A stretch of 11,961 bases of DNA from Thermoplasmata archaeon (GTDB taxonomy: Archaea; Thermoplasmatota; Thermoplasmata; RBG-16-68-12), in contig JAJYKG010000045.1 of the NCBI GenBank assembly GCA_021788795.1, positions 1 to 11,961 on the forward strand. The letters run 5' to 3'. A program made the position numbers and the translations under genes. The notes below the pieces were generated by a model that searched no databases, was not told the origin of the DNA, and saw nothing but the letters and a program-made list of their open reading frames with translations. Positions 1 through 5,391 of the stretch are shown one piece after another; within the stretch, counting starts at the first letter, position 1, and each line of letters opens with the position of its first letter.

Positions 1-413
1 TCACGCCGCTCCTCGGGGCCGTCCTGGGCAAGTTCGCGTGGCCCCTCGGCCTGGAGGCCGCGGCCCTCGGAATCCTCCTCGGAATCCTGCTCACCGCCTT
101 CTTCACCTCGGTGTCCCTCTTCCTGTCGAGCCTCACGCGCCGCCGCTCGTACGCGGCCGCGGCGCTGTTCGCAATCATCTTCGGGCTCATCGGCACCGAG
201 TCGGTCCTCGCCTCGTCGGGGGCGGTGAACAATCCCTCGGTCCTCTATCTCTCTCCCTGGGAAGACTACCTCACGGTGGCCCGCGTCACCTTCGGCCTGC
301 CCGGGGACCCGATCAACTGGGCGGTGGGCCTCGCCATCCTCCTCGCGGCCACGGTCCTCGCGGCCCTCGCGACCTGGTGGCGGATGCGGTCCATGGAGGT
401 GGTCTCCGGGTGA
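1..413 (+). CDS. ABC-2 type transporter permease, C-terminal part (5' cut by window edge)
   Basis: The frame is open from the left edge (first full codon at 3) to TGA at 411-413, giving about 136 residues. There are hydrophobic stretches at the start, around codons 48-65 and near the C-terminus (INWAVGLAILLAATVLAALATW), the last followed by a short basic tail (RMRSMEVVSG). This is the usual C-terminal end of an ABC-2 permease. The family call rests mostly on context: the stop overlaps the start of an ABC ATPase gene and a second permease follows. It would form half of the membrane channel of an exporter in the cytoplasmic membrane. The N-terminal half and the true start lie outside the window. 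The substrate cannot be deduced. Confidence 0.75.
   Translation, partial: TPLLGAVLGKFAWPLGLEAAALGILLGILLTAFFTSVSLFLSSLTRRRSYAAAALFAIIFGLIGTESVLASSGAVNNPSVLYLSPWEDYLTVARVTFGLPGDPINWAVGLAILLAATVLAALATWWRMRSMEVVSG
395..400 (+). promoter_or_regulatory. Shine-Dalgarno GGAGGT deciding the ABC ATPase start
   Basis: GGAGGT lies nine bases before the GTG at 410-412. It supports initiation at that GTG rather than at the much earlier in-frame ATG at 38, whose translated extension is proline- and arginine-rich and overlaps the permease gene. Confidence 0.7.
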
Positions 414-1330
414 CCGCCATCGCCGAGGCCGTCGGCGTCACGAAGTGGTACGGGGAGGTCCTGGGCCTCAACGGCTTCACCGCCTTCGTCGAGCCCGGGA
501 TCACCGGCCTCGTCGGGCCCAACGGCGCGGGCAAGAGCACCCTGTTCAAGCTCCTCATCGGCCAGCTCCGGGCCAGCGGCGGCGAGCTGCGCCTCCTGGG
601 CGAGGACCCGTGGAACAACGTCGGCCTGAAGCGACGCATCGGGTACTGCCCCGAGTCGAACCAGCTCTACGGCTGGCTGACCGCGCAGCGCTTCGTCGAA
701 CTCCTCCTGAAGCTGGACGGCATAGGGGCCGCCGAGGCCCAGAAGGCTGCGGAGGAGAGCCTCGCCTTCGTGGGCCTGACGGCCGCGAAGGACCGCCCCC
801 TCCGGACGTACAGCCGCGGGATGCGGCAGCGCGCGAAGCTCGCGCAGGCCCTCGCCCACGGCCCGGAACTCCTCATCCTGGACGAGCCGCTCTCCGGCGC
901 GGACCCCATGGCCCGTGTGCAGATCCTCCGAGCGATCAGTGAGTTCGCGAACCGCGGCGGGCACGTGATCATGTCCACGCACGTCCTCTACGAGGTGGAG
1001 CGCATCACGAGCAACATCGTCCTCATCCACAACGGGAAGGCGATCGCCTCCGGGAACCTCCACGCGATCCGCGCCCTGATCGACGAGCACCCGCACGCGG
1101 TGCGCCTCGTGACGTCCCAGCCGCGGGAGCTCGCGCAGGCCCTCGCCGCCTGGGACCACGTCGTTTCCGTCGAGTTCGTGGACGCGGGCACGCTCCTGGT
1201 GCGGACCCGGAAGCCCGACGCGTTCTACCGGGACCTCCCGGGGGTAGTCGTCGACCGCAACCTCGACGTGCGCGGGGTCGAGAGCCCGGACGACAGCCTG
1301 GACGCCGTCTTCCGCTACCTGGTAGGGTGA
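410..1330 (+). CDS. ABC-2 type exporter ATP-binding protein
   Basis: This 306-residue ATPase powers the exporter formed with the flanking permeases. Visible motifs are Walker A GPNGAGKST (36-44), a Q-loop region YCPESNQ (79-85) with Glu at the position often Gln, the signature YSRGMRQR (134-141) in place of LSGGQ, Walker B LLILDEP (154-160), a D-loop LSGADP (161-166, Ala where Leu is usual) and switch His191 in STHV. The SRGMRQ-type signature and a C-terminal extension of about 90 residues after the H-loop are typical of ATPases that pair with ABC-2 permeases (CcmA/NatA/NosF-like, DUF4162-type tails). The GTG start overlaps the upstream stop as GTGA and has a strong Shine-Dalgarno, indicating translational coupling. 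An open frame extends back to 38 but is not convincing coding sequence. Substrate unknown. Confidence 0.93.
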   Translation: MTAIAEAVGVTKWYGEVLGLNGFTAFVEPGITGLVGPNGAGKSTLFKLLIGQLRASGGELRLLGEDPWNNVGLKRRIGYCPESNQLYGWLTAQRFVELLLKLDGIGAAEAQKAAEESLAFVGLTAAKDRPLRTYSRGMRQRAKLAQALAHGPELLILDEPLSGADPMARVQILRAISEFANRGGHVIMSTHVLYEVERITSNIVLIHNGKAIASGNLHAIRALIDEHPHAVRLVTSQPRELAQALAAWDHVVSVEFVDAGTLLVRTRKPDAFYRDLPGVVVDRNLDVRGVESPDDSLDAVFRYLVG

Positions 1331-1334
1331 GACG

Positions 1335-2111
1335 ATGGACGCGGGTGCGGCGCTCCGGAAAGGGTGGGTCGTCACGGCCCTCACGGTCCGCTACCTCGTG
1401 TCCACCCGGCGAGGGATCGTGACCCTCGCCCTCTCGTGGCTGCCGCTGCTCCTCACGGGGGCCCTCGCCCTGGCGAGGGTCGCCTCCTTCGACATCCTCC
1501 TGTTCCAGCAGCTCATGTTGCCGCTCTTCCTCCAGGTCGTGCTGGTCTTCGTGACCCTCGTGAGCGCGACCGCGCTCATCCGCGAGGAGATCGAGGACAA
1601 CACCCTTCCCTTCCTCCTGGCGCGGCCCGTGTCGAAGCCGGAGCTGGCCGTGAGCAAGTACGCGGGCTACCTGATCGCGGGCCTCGCGTTCCTCCTGCCG
1701 CCCGTGGTCGTCGCCTATGGCGTCACGGAGGCCTATGCGGGCCTGGGGCTCGGCGCGGACGTCGACGTGCTCGAGGGTTTCCTCGCGGCCACTGCCCTCG
1801 GGGTCCTCGCCTACGGCGCCTTGTTCTACTTCCTCTCCGTCGTCCTGCGGAAGCCCCTCATGGTCGGGCTCCTCATCGGGTTCGTGTGGGAGTCCGTCGT
1901 CGTCGCCCTCCCCGGGGACGTCCCGAAGCTCAGCCTCACGTACTACCTGCGGTCCGTCCTCGGCGGGATGATCTCCGTGGGCCCGTATTCCGGCAACCCG
2001 GGGTACGTGTCCGCGCCGGTGGCGGTCCTCGTGCTCGGGGTCTTCTCCGTCGTGATGCTGCTCCTCTCCGCCCTCACGTTCCAGCAGATGGAGTTCCTGC
2101 AGAAAGCGTGA
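1335..2111 (+). CDS. ABC-2 type transporter permease
   Basis: This 258-residue integral membrane protein has six predicted helices, near residues 28-48, 56-78, 107-130, 148-170, 174-193 and 226-248. Between helices 2 and 3 it carries ALIREEIEDNTLPFLLARPV (80-99) followed by SKPELAVSKY. This is the amphipathic segment typical of ABC-2 permeases ('E...GTL..LL.RPVSR.E...K'), which contacts the ATPase. The ATG is four bases after the ATPase stop, with GGTGAG just upstream, so it is in the same operon. The protein would form the second half of a heterodimeric exporter channel with the truncated permease at the left edge. The permease-ATPase-permease order supports an exporter; the substrate is unknown. 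Confidence 0.9.
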   Translation: MDAGAALRKGWVVTALTVRYLVSTRRGIVTLALSWLPLLLTGALALARVASFDILLFQQLMLPLFLQVVLVFVTLVSATALIREEIEDNTLPFLLARPVSKPELAVSKYAGYLIAGLAFLLPPVVVAYGVTEAYAGLGLGADVDVLEGFLAATALGVLAYGALFYFLSVVLRKPLMVGLLIGFVWESVVVALPGDVPKLSLTYYLRSVLGGMISVGPYSGNPGYVSAPVAVLVLGVFSVVMLLLSALTFQQMEFLQKA

Positions 2112-2149
2112 GGCGCGGGCGGTGCGTCCGGCTAAGGACCCCGAGGCGG

Positions 2150-2628
2150 ATGCGGACCGCGACGCGAGGGGACAGGCATGACGCAGCCCGGACTGCGGCA
2201 TCCCCGCCCGACCTCCCGGACGCTCGTCTGTTCGTCGTCGGCACGGTGGCGTCCGCGATCGTCGTCAACCTCGTGCCCGACACGGTGCCGCCGAGCACGG
2301 CCTCCGACTTCTTCCTCGCCGCCTCCGGCGTGAACGCGACCCTCCTGGTCGCGATCGCGGTGACGATCTCCTCCATCGTCCGGGGCCGCTGGCGCGGGCC
2401 CACGAGCTGGCGCACGGCCCTGTTCATCGCCCCGCTCTCCGTCGTCTTCGTCGGCATGATCGCGGGCGGCCTGGGCATCCTGCTCTTCCATGCGGACGTG
2501 CCATTCGAGGCGGGAAGGTCCGGTTCCTCGCCGACCTCGTGTTCCTGACCTGGATCCTGGGCTTCATGCTCCTGGCCCTCGGCGTCGAAGAGTCCGCCCT
2601 GACGCCATCCGAGCCGAGGGGATCGTGA
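2150..2628 (+). pseudogene. Four-helix membrane protein, reading frame broken near 2510 (possible assembly error)
   Basis: From an ATG at 2150 the frame encodes three hydrophobic segments (LFVVGTVASAIVVNLV, then a stretch ending LLVAIAVTISSIV, then FIAPLSVVFVGMIAGGLGILLF) and then hits TGA at 2546-2548. In the next frame, GKVRFLADLVFLTWILGFML supplies a fourth helix and runs on to TGA at 2626-2628. Adding one base in the G run at 2512-2514 would join them into roughly 160 residues. A second disruption is possible near the N-terminus: a strong Shine-Dalgarno (GAGGGG, 2166-2171) precedes ATG 2178, but that ATG is in a different frame from the helices and would need another single-base insertion before about 2228. 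A GTG at 2108 overlapping the permease stop is a third candidate start. It probably belongs to the ABC operon as an accessory membrane subunit. No known family was recognised. Either a decaying gene or a sequencing error would explain it. Confidence 0.6.
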
Positions 2629-2638
2629 GGCCGCGCGG

Positions 2639-3202
2639 TCACGGCGCCTTCGCCGCGGCCGCGATCTGCCGCGCCGCAATCATCGTCGCGAGCCGGAGGA
2701 ACAGCTTCTCCACGTTCGCCCCAGTCTTCGCCGAGGTCACGAAGAAGTCGCCGTTGAACGCGTTCGCCAGGATCCGCGCCTCCCGTTCCATCGCCTCGGT
2801 GGACGCGACGAGGTCGGCCTTGTTCACCGCAAGGACGACCGGCACCTGGCTCGCGACGCGGTCCGCGCGGTCGATCCAGTCGTACAGCGCGTCCAGGCTC
2901 TCCCTCGCCGTGAGGTCGGCCACGGCGAGGAGGCCCTGCGCCCCCTCGATGTAGCGGTCGGTGAGCAGGTCGCGGTAGTCGCGCTGGCCCATGATGTCCC
3001 AGATGACCAGGTCCAGGTCCACGCGGACGCCCGCCTGGGGGATCGGCAGCTGGACCGTCTTCTTGGAGACGTTCGTGCCCACGGTCGTGAGGTAGCGCTC
3101 GTCGAACTCGTTGAGGACGAACTGCCGGATGAGGGAGGTCTTCCCGACCCGCGGTTCGCCGAGGAGGCAGACCTTCGCCTTGAGGGAGAGGAAGTCCGGC
3201 AT
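2639..3202 (-). CDS. Rab/Ras-like small GTPase
   Basis: This 187-residue protein is a complete small G domain. Visible motifs are G1 GEPRVGKTS (15-23), the switch I Thr in YLTTVGTN (Thr40), G3 WDIMGQ (68-73) with the catalytic-type Gln73 present, G4 NKAD (127-130) and G5 TSAK (156-159). All residues expected for GTP binding and hydrolysis are there. The C-terminus is Ala-rich with no Cys, so there is no prenylation signal, unlike eukaryotic Rab proteins; it is probably cytosolic or recruited by a partner. Archaeal relatives are commonly found beside roadblock/LC7 proteins, but none is visible here. It runs convergent to the ABC operon (10-base gap) and divergent from a membrane protein gene. 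Its role is unknown, presumably a regulatory switch. The ATG 3202 start begins directly at the G domain and has a TATA-like box upstream. Confidence 0.93.
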   Translation of the reverse strand: MPDFLSLKAKVCLLGEPRVGKTSLIRQFVLNEFDERYLTTVGTNVSKKTVQLPIPQAGVRVDLDLVIWDIMGQRDYRDLLTDRYIEGAQGLLAVADLTARESLDALYDWIDRADRVASQVPVVLAVNKADLVASTEAMEREARILANAFNGDFFVTSAKTGANVEKLFLRLATMIAARQIAAAAKAP

Positions 3203-3229
3203 GGATACCGCCGCGCGCCGCGGGAGAGG

Positions 3230-3243
3230 CCGTTCATGGACGG
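3230..3243. repeat. Imperfect palindrome upstream of the small GTPase
   Basis: CCGTTCATGGACGG is symmetrical except for one base pair. It lies between the TATA-like box (3241-3252) and the GTPase ATG, where a bound protein would interfere with transcription. The same motif, made perfect by one base change, occurs at 11158-11171. Confidence 0.35.
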
Positions 3244-3252
3244 ATACTTAAG
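3241..3252 (-). promoter_or_regulatory. TATA-like promoter element of the small GTPase gene
   Basis: CTTAAGTATCCG read on the minus strand is centred about 44 bases before ATG 3202 and is the only AT-rich island in this intergenic stretch. A transcription start about 25 bases further on would leave a leader of roughly 15-20 bases. The box is nearly symmetrical and might also serve the plus-strand direction. Confidence 0.45.
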
Positions 3253-3353
3253 GGTGCGGACGGGACTTTCAACGGTGAGAGGTTCCCGCGTCGGCCCCGA
3301 CGGCGTCCCCGGCCCGAACCGGCTGAGCGATGTCAACGCAGGGAGACGAGGGA

Positions 3354-3363
3354 AACGTTTTAG
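3354..3363 (+). promoter_or_regulatory. TATA-like element upstream of the five-helix membrane protein
   Basis: AACGTTTTAG is centred about 35 bases before GTG 3393. The amine oxidase gene has a similar box (GACGTAATAG) at nearly the same distance from its ATG. This supports initiation at 3393 with a short leader. Confidence 0.45.
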
Positions 3364-3392
3364 TGCAGGAGCGGGACTTAATTGGTGGAGGA

Positions 3393-3860
3393 GTGGGGGA
3401 ACTGGACCTTTCGCAGATCGTCGCCATCGGGCTCTCCCAGGCGAAGTGGCTGGGCCTCGCACTCCTGAGCGCGGGGGTCCTGGTCCGCCTGGCCGGAAAG
3501 GCCCTGGGCCACATGCTCTTCTTCGGCGCCGTGCTGGCCGCCGCGGGACTGGCCTACCACGAGTGGCAGGTCCTGCACAGCCTCCTGGTCTCCGGCGGCA
3601 TCGTCCTCGGCGCCGTGGTCGTCTTCGGGCTGCTCGCGTGGGTCGTCCGCGGCATCTCGTTCCTGTTCGGGTTCGTCCTCGTCGCCGCCGGCTTCTACCT
3701 CCTCGCGTACGGCTGGATGGGCCCCTCCTTCGCGAACACGACGACGGGCGCCCTGGTGTGGGCGGGCGCGACGATCGCCACGATGATCGCCACGGGGCTC
3801 AAGGGGAGCCTGCTCCGCCACGCGCCCGCTGCGGCCCTGGGCGCCGGGCTCCTCCGCTGA
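3393..3860 (+). CDS. Five-helix integral membrane protein, unknown function
   Basis: This 155-residue protein is almost entirely hydrophobic, with predicted helices near residues 18-34, 38-56, 62-84, 88-108 and 117-135. A short polar N-terminus (VGELDLSQ) and a basic end (LKGSLLRH) flank them. No family was recognised and there is no charged catalytic motif. The longest frame starts at ATG 3330, but codons 3330-3392 have poor third-position GC compared with the rest, contain the TATA-like box, and lack a Shine-Dalgarno. GTG 3393 is therefore preferred; GTG 3363, ten bases after GAGGG, is the other option. It is divergent from the GTPase and convergent with a 40-residue membrane protein, so it is probably a single-gene unit. 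Confidence 0.75.
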   Translation: MGELDLSQIVAIGLSQAKWLGLALLSAGVLVRLAGKALGHMLFFGAVLAAAGLAYHEWQVLHSLLVSGGIVLGAVVVFGLLAWVVRGISFLFGFVLVAAGFYLLAYGWMGPSFANTTTGALVWAGATIATMIATGLKGSLLRHAPAAALGAGLLR

Positions 3861-3878
3861 CCTCCGCCGGCAGCCGTC

Positions 3879-4001
3879 TCAGTCGCCTGCGACCATCATG
3901 ATGAGCACGGCCGCGGCGATCACGATCAGGAGCCACTTCCAGTTCGCCTTGAGGAACAGGAGGAGAGCCGAAGGGGGGCGCTCCGCCCAAGGGCCGGCCA
4001 T
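3879..4001 (-). CDS. Small single-helix membrane protein, 40 aa
   Basis: On the minus strand, ATG at 4001 opens a frame of 40 codons ending in TGA at 3879. The product begins MAGPWAERPP, then has an amphipathic basic stretch (LLLFLKANWKW) and a hydrophobic helix (LLIVIAAAVLIMMV) ending GD. Nearly every codon ends in G or C, as in the confident genes, and the amino-acid order (short polar head, Trp/Lys belt, membrane helix) makes sense as a tail-anchored peptide. An AT-rich box (CTAGGAAAAGGG, minus strand, 4033-4044) lies about 36 bases before the ATG, the spacing seen at other first genes here. It sits in its own 190-base slot between convergent and tandem neighbours. Function unknown. A chance frame is possible, but the codon bias argues against it. 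Confidence 0.6.
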   Translation of the reverse strand: MAGPWAERPPSALLLFLKANWKWLLIVIAAAVLIMMVAGD

Positions 4002-4032
4002 CGCCCCCGCGGAGGCGACCGGCGGTAGATGA

Positions 4033-4044
4033 CCCTTTTCCTAG
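4033..4044 (-). promoter_or_regulatory. AT-rich promoter-like element for the 40-aa protein
   Basis: CTAGGAAAAGGG on the minus strand is the only A-rich run between the TetR stop (4051) and ATG 4001. It is centred roughly 36-37 bases upstream of that ATG, similar to the other TATA-like boxes here. Confidence 0.35.
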
Positions 4045-4050
4045 AGCCCT

Positions 4051-4671
4051 TCAGTCCAGGGACTCGGTCATGTACCGGAGGAGGGCGGGCCCGATCCAGC
4101 GGCCCAGGTCCTCGGCGCTCGCCGAGGCGAGCGGCTCAAGGCGCACGATGTAGCGCAGGAAGGCCACCCCGAAGAGCGTGGAGCCAATGAGTGCGACCGA
4201 GCGGTCGATGTCCCCCGAGGGCAGGGAGGCGGCCGCCCACGGCACGATCTGCCGGGCAAACAGGTCTCGGACCAGGGCCGCAGCCTCCGGGTCCGAGGAG
4301 GCGGACCGCATCAGGGCGAGGAGGGGCGTCGGCTCCCCGCGCCCGCCCCAACGATCCAGGAACGCCCTGACCACGCGTTCCGCCCGTTCGGACCGGCTCC
4401 CCTTCGCGGGGACCTCGCCCTCCGAGGGCGGATGCATCTGGGCCCGCATGGACTCCACGAACAACCCCTCCTTGTCCCCGAAGTAGTGGTACACGAGCGC
4501 CGGGTCGACGCGGGCTCCCCGGGAAATCTCGCGCACGGATGCGCCCTCGTAGCCTCGCCGAGCGAACTCGTGCAGGGCGGCGCGGAGGATGTCCTCGCGG
4601 GCGTCGCCTCGTCCCTTGGGCCTCCGGCCGCGCCGGGCGCGGCGCGCGGGAGGCCCGGGCGTGGGGACCAT
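4051..4671 (-). CDS. TetR/AcrR-family transcriptional regulator
   Basis: This 206-residue repressor-type protein has a basic N-terminal arm (RRARRGRRPKGR, 10-21). The TetR helix-turn-helix lies at residues 25-72, with DILRAALHEFARRGYEGASV (27-46) leading into the recognition-helix region (47-64) and the closing YHYFGDKEGLF (61-71). The remaining 130 residues are a helical ligand-binding/dimerisation domain that names no ligand (it contains LLALMRSASSDPEA and IGSTLFGVAFLRYIV). The ATG is four bases after the stop of the four-helix membrane protein, with GAGG nine bases upstream, so both genes share a transcript. A palindrome at the operon promoter is the expected target, giving autoregulation. 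By analogy with the family, an effector probably releases repression of the membrane protein. Confidence 0.92.
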   Translation of the reverse strand: MVPTPGPPARRARRGRRPKGRGDAREDILRAALHEFARRGYEGASVREISRGARVDPALVYHYFGDKEGLFVESMRAQMHPPSEGEVPAKGSRSERAERVVRAFLDRWGGRGEPTPLLALMRSASSDPEAAALVRDLFARQIVPWAAASLPSGDIDRSVALIGSTLFGVAFLRYIVRLEPLASASAEDLGRWIGPALLRYMTESLD

Positions 4672-4675
4672 GCTC

Positions 4676-5167
4676 TCATTCCTCGGCTGCGGAGGCGCGG
4701 AGGGGGGTCTCGGAGCGTCCCGCGTGCCGCGCGGACTCGTGCAGGAGGACGACGTCCGAGGCCACGGCGGCCAGGAAGAAGACCTCCATCAGGAAGGAGA
4801 AGAGGTTGTCCTGGCCCCCGATGACGAATTCAATCCCGCTCTCGAACGCCAGGAACGTGAACGCGAACGCCGCCAGGGCGGGAATCCACAGGGACCTGCG
4901 GTGCGTGCGGCCGGCGAGGTAGAGCACCACGCCCGTGCTCACGAGGAGCGAAATCCCTACGATGACGTGGGCGGCCAGGACTCCGAAGATGGCCATCAGG
5001 GACAGGACATCGGAGCTCGCCGGGAGGGAGACGAAGAGGTTCAGGCAGGTCCCCAGGACGTTCTGGCCGAGGAGCAGGAGCAGGACGGCCCACGCCCAGG
5101 GTCCGATCCGCGTCCCGAGGCGGGGGTGGGCAGGCTGCCGCGCGGGATTCGAGTGGGAGGAGTCCAT
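4676..5167 (-). CDS. Four-helix membrane protein in the TetR operon, unknown function
   Basis: This 163-residue protein has predicted helices near residues 23-47, 56-86, 92-116 and 122-143. A His/Pro-rich cytosolic-looking head and a polar, acidic tail (ETPLRASAAEE) flank them. Scattered polar or charged residues occur within or beside helices (E109, E113 and the ESGIEF segment; H67). No named transporter or enzyme family was recognised. It is the first gene of a two-gene operon with a TetR repressor, an arrangement common for membrane proteins involved in efflux or stress responses, so a substrate-responsive membrane function is a reasonable guess only. The ATG abuts the operator palindrome and has no Shine-Dalgarno, which fits leaderless translation. 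Confidence 0.85.
   Translation of the reverse strand: MDSSHSNPARQPAHPRLGTRIGPWAWAVLLLLLGQNVLGTCLNLFVSLPASSDVLSLMAIFGVLAAHVIVGISLLVSTGVVLYLAGRTHRRSLWIPALAAFAFTFLAFESGIEFVIGGQDNLFSFLMEVFFLAAVASDVVLLHESARHAGRSETPLRASAAEE
4681..4684 (-). promoter_or_regulatory. Shine-Dalgarno for the TetR gene
   Basis: GAGG on the minus strand lies nine bases before ATG 4671, inside the last codons of the upstream membrane protein gene. It supports this start and translational coupling of the two genes. Confidence 0.5.
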
Positions 5168-5188
5168 AATTCAACATACGTTGAATTA
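5167..5188. promoter_or_regulatory. Palindromic operator, probable TetR binding site
   Basis: Two perfect 9-base arms, TAATTCAAC and GTTGAATTA, are separated by ATAC. The outermost base of the left arm is the first base of the start codon of the four-helix membrane protein on the minus strand. AT-rich symmetry of this length stands out strongly in such GC-rich DNA. Size and symmetry match TetR-family operators. Its position between the TATA-like box and the start codon would block transcription when occupied. Confidence 0.75.
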
Positions 5189-5199
5189 CCTTATCAACT
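5189..5199 (-). promoter_or_regulatory. TATA-like element of the membrane protein-TetR operon
   Basis: AGTTGATAAGG on the minus strand is centred about 26 bases before ATG 5167. That is the usual archaeal TATA-to-start distance if transcription begins at the start codon (leaderless). It directly adjoins the palindromic operator. Confidence 0.5.
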
Positions 5200-5362
5200 T
5201 TGCTCCGAATTCGCTGGCCCGCCCGTCACGATGGCCGCACGCGATCGGGGCTCGCCCACGGCGTTCGACCGGGGTCCCTTGAGCCCGCGGGGCCACCCGA
5301 GCTTGACGCCGTCGCATGGCCTGACCACCGGACCGTCCGCGCGGAATGCGAAACGCCTTGGG

Positions 5363-5370
5363 TTCAAGTA
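5363..5370 (+). promoter_or_regulatory. Possible TATA-like element for the beta-helix protein
   Basis: TTCAAGTA is centred about 26 bases before GTG 5392, compatible with leaderless transcription from that codon. The match is weak. The rest of 5200-5391 shows no other convincing element and no gene. Confidence 0.3.
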
Positions 5371-5391
5371 GCCACGAGCGCCTTGGGTCGG

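Noticed and set aside
38..409. N-terminal extension of the ABC ATPase frame
   Set aside because: It overlaps the upstream permease in another frame and is Pro/Arg/His-rich, while GTG 410 has a Shine-Dalgarno and begins exactly at the ATPase domain.
1023..2201. Minus-strand open frame over the ABC genes rich in Glu/Asp/His/Arg
   Set aside because: It is the antisense of the hydrophobic permease codons; it has no domain, and its composition follows directly from reversing Leu/Val/Ala codons.
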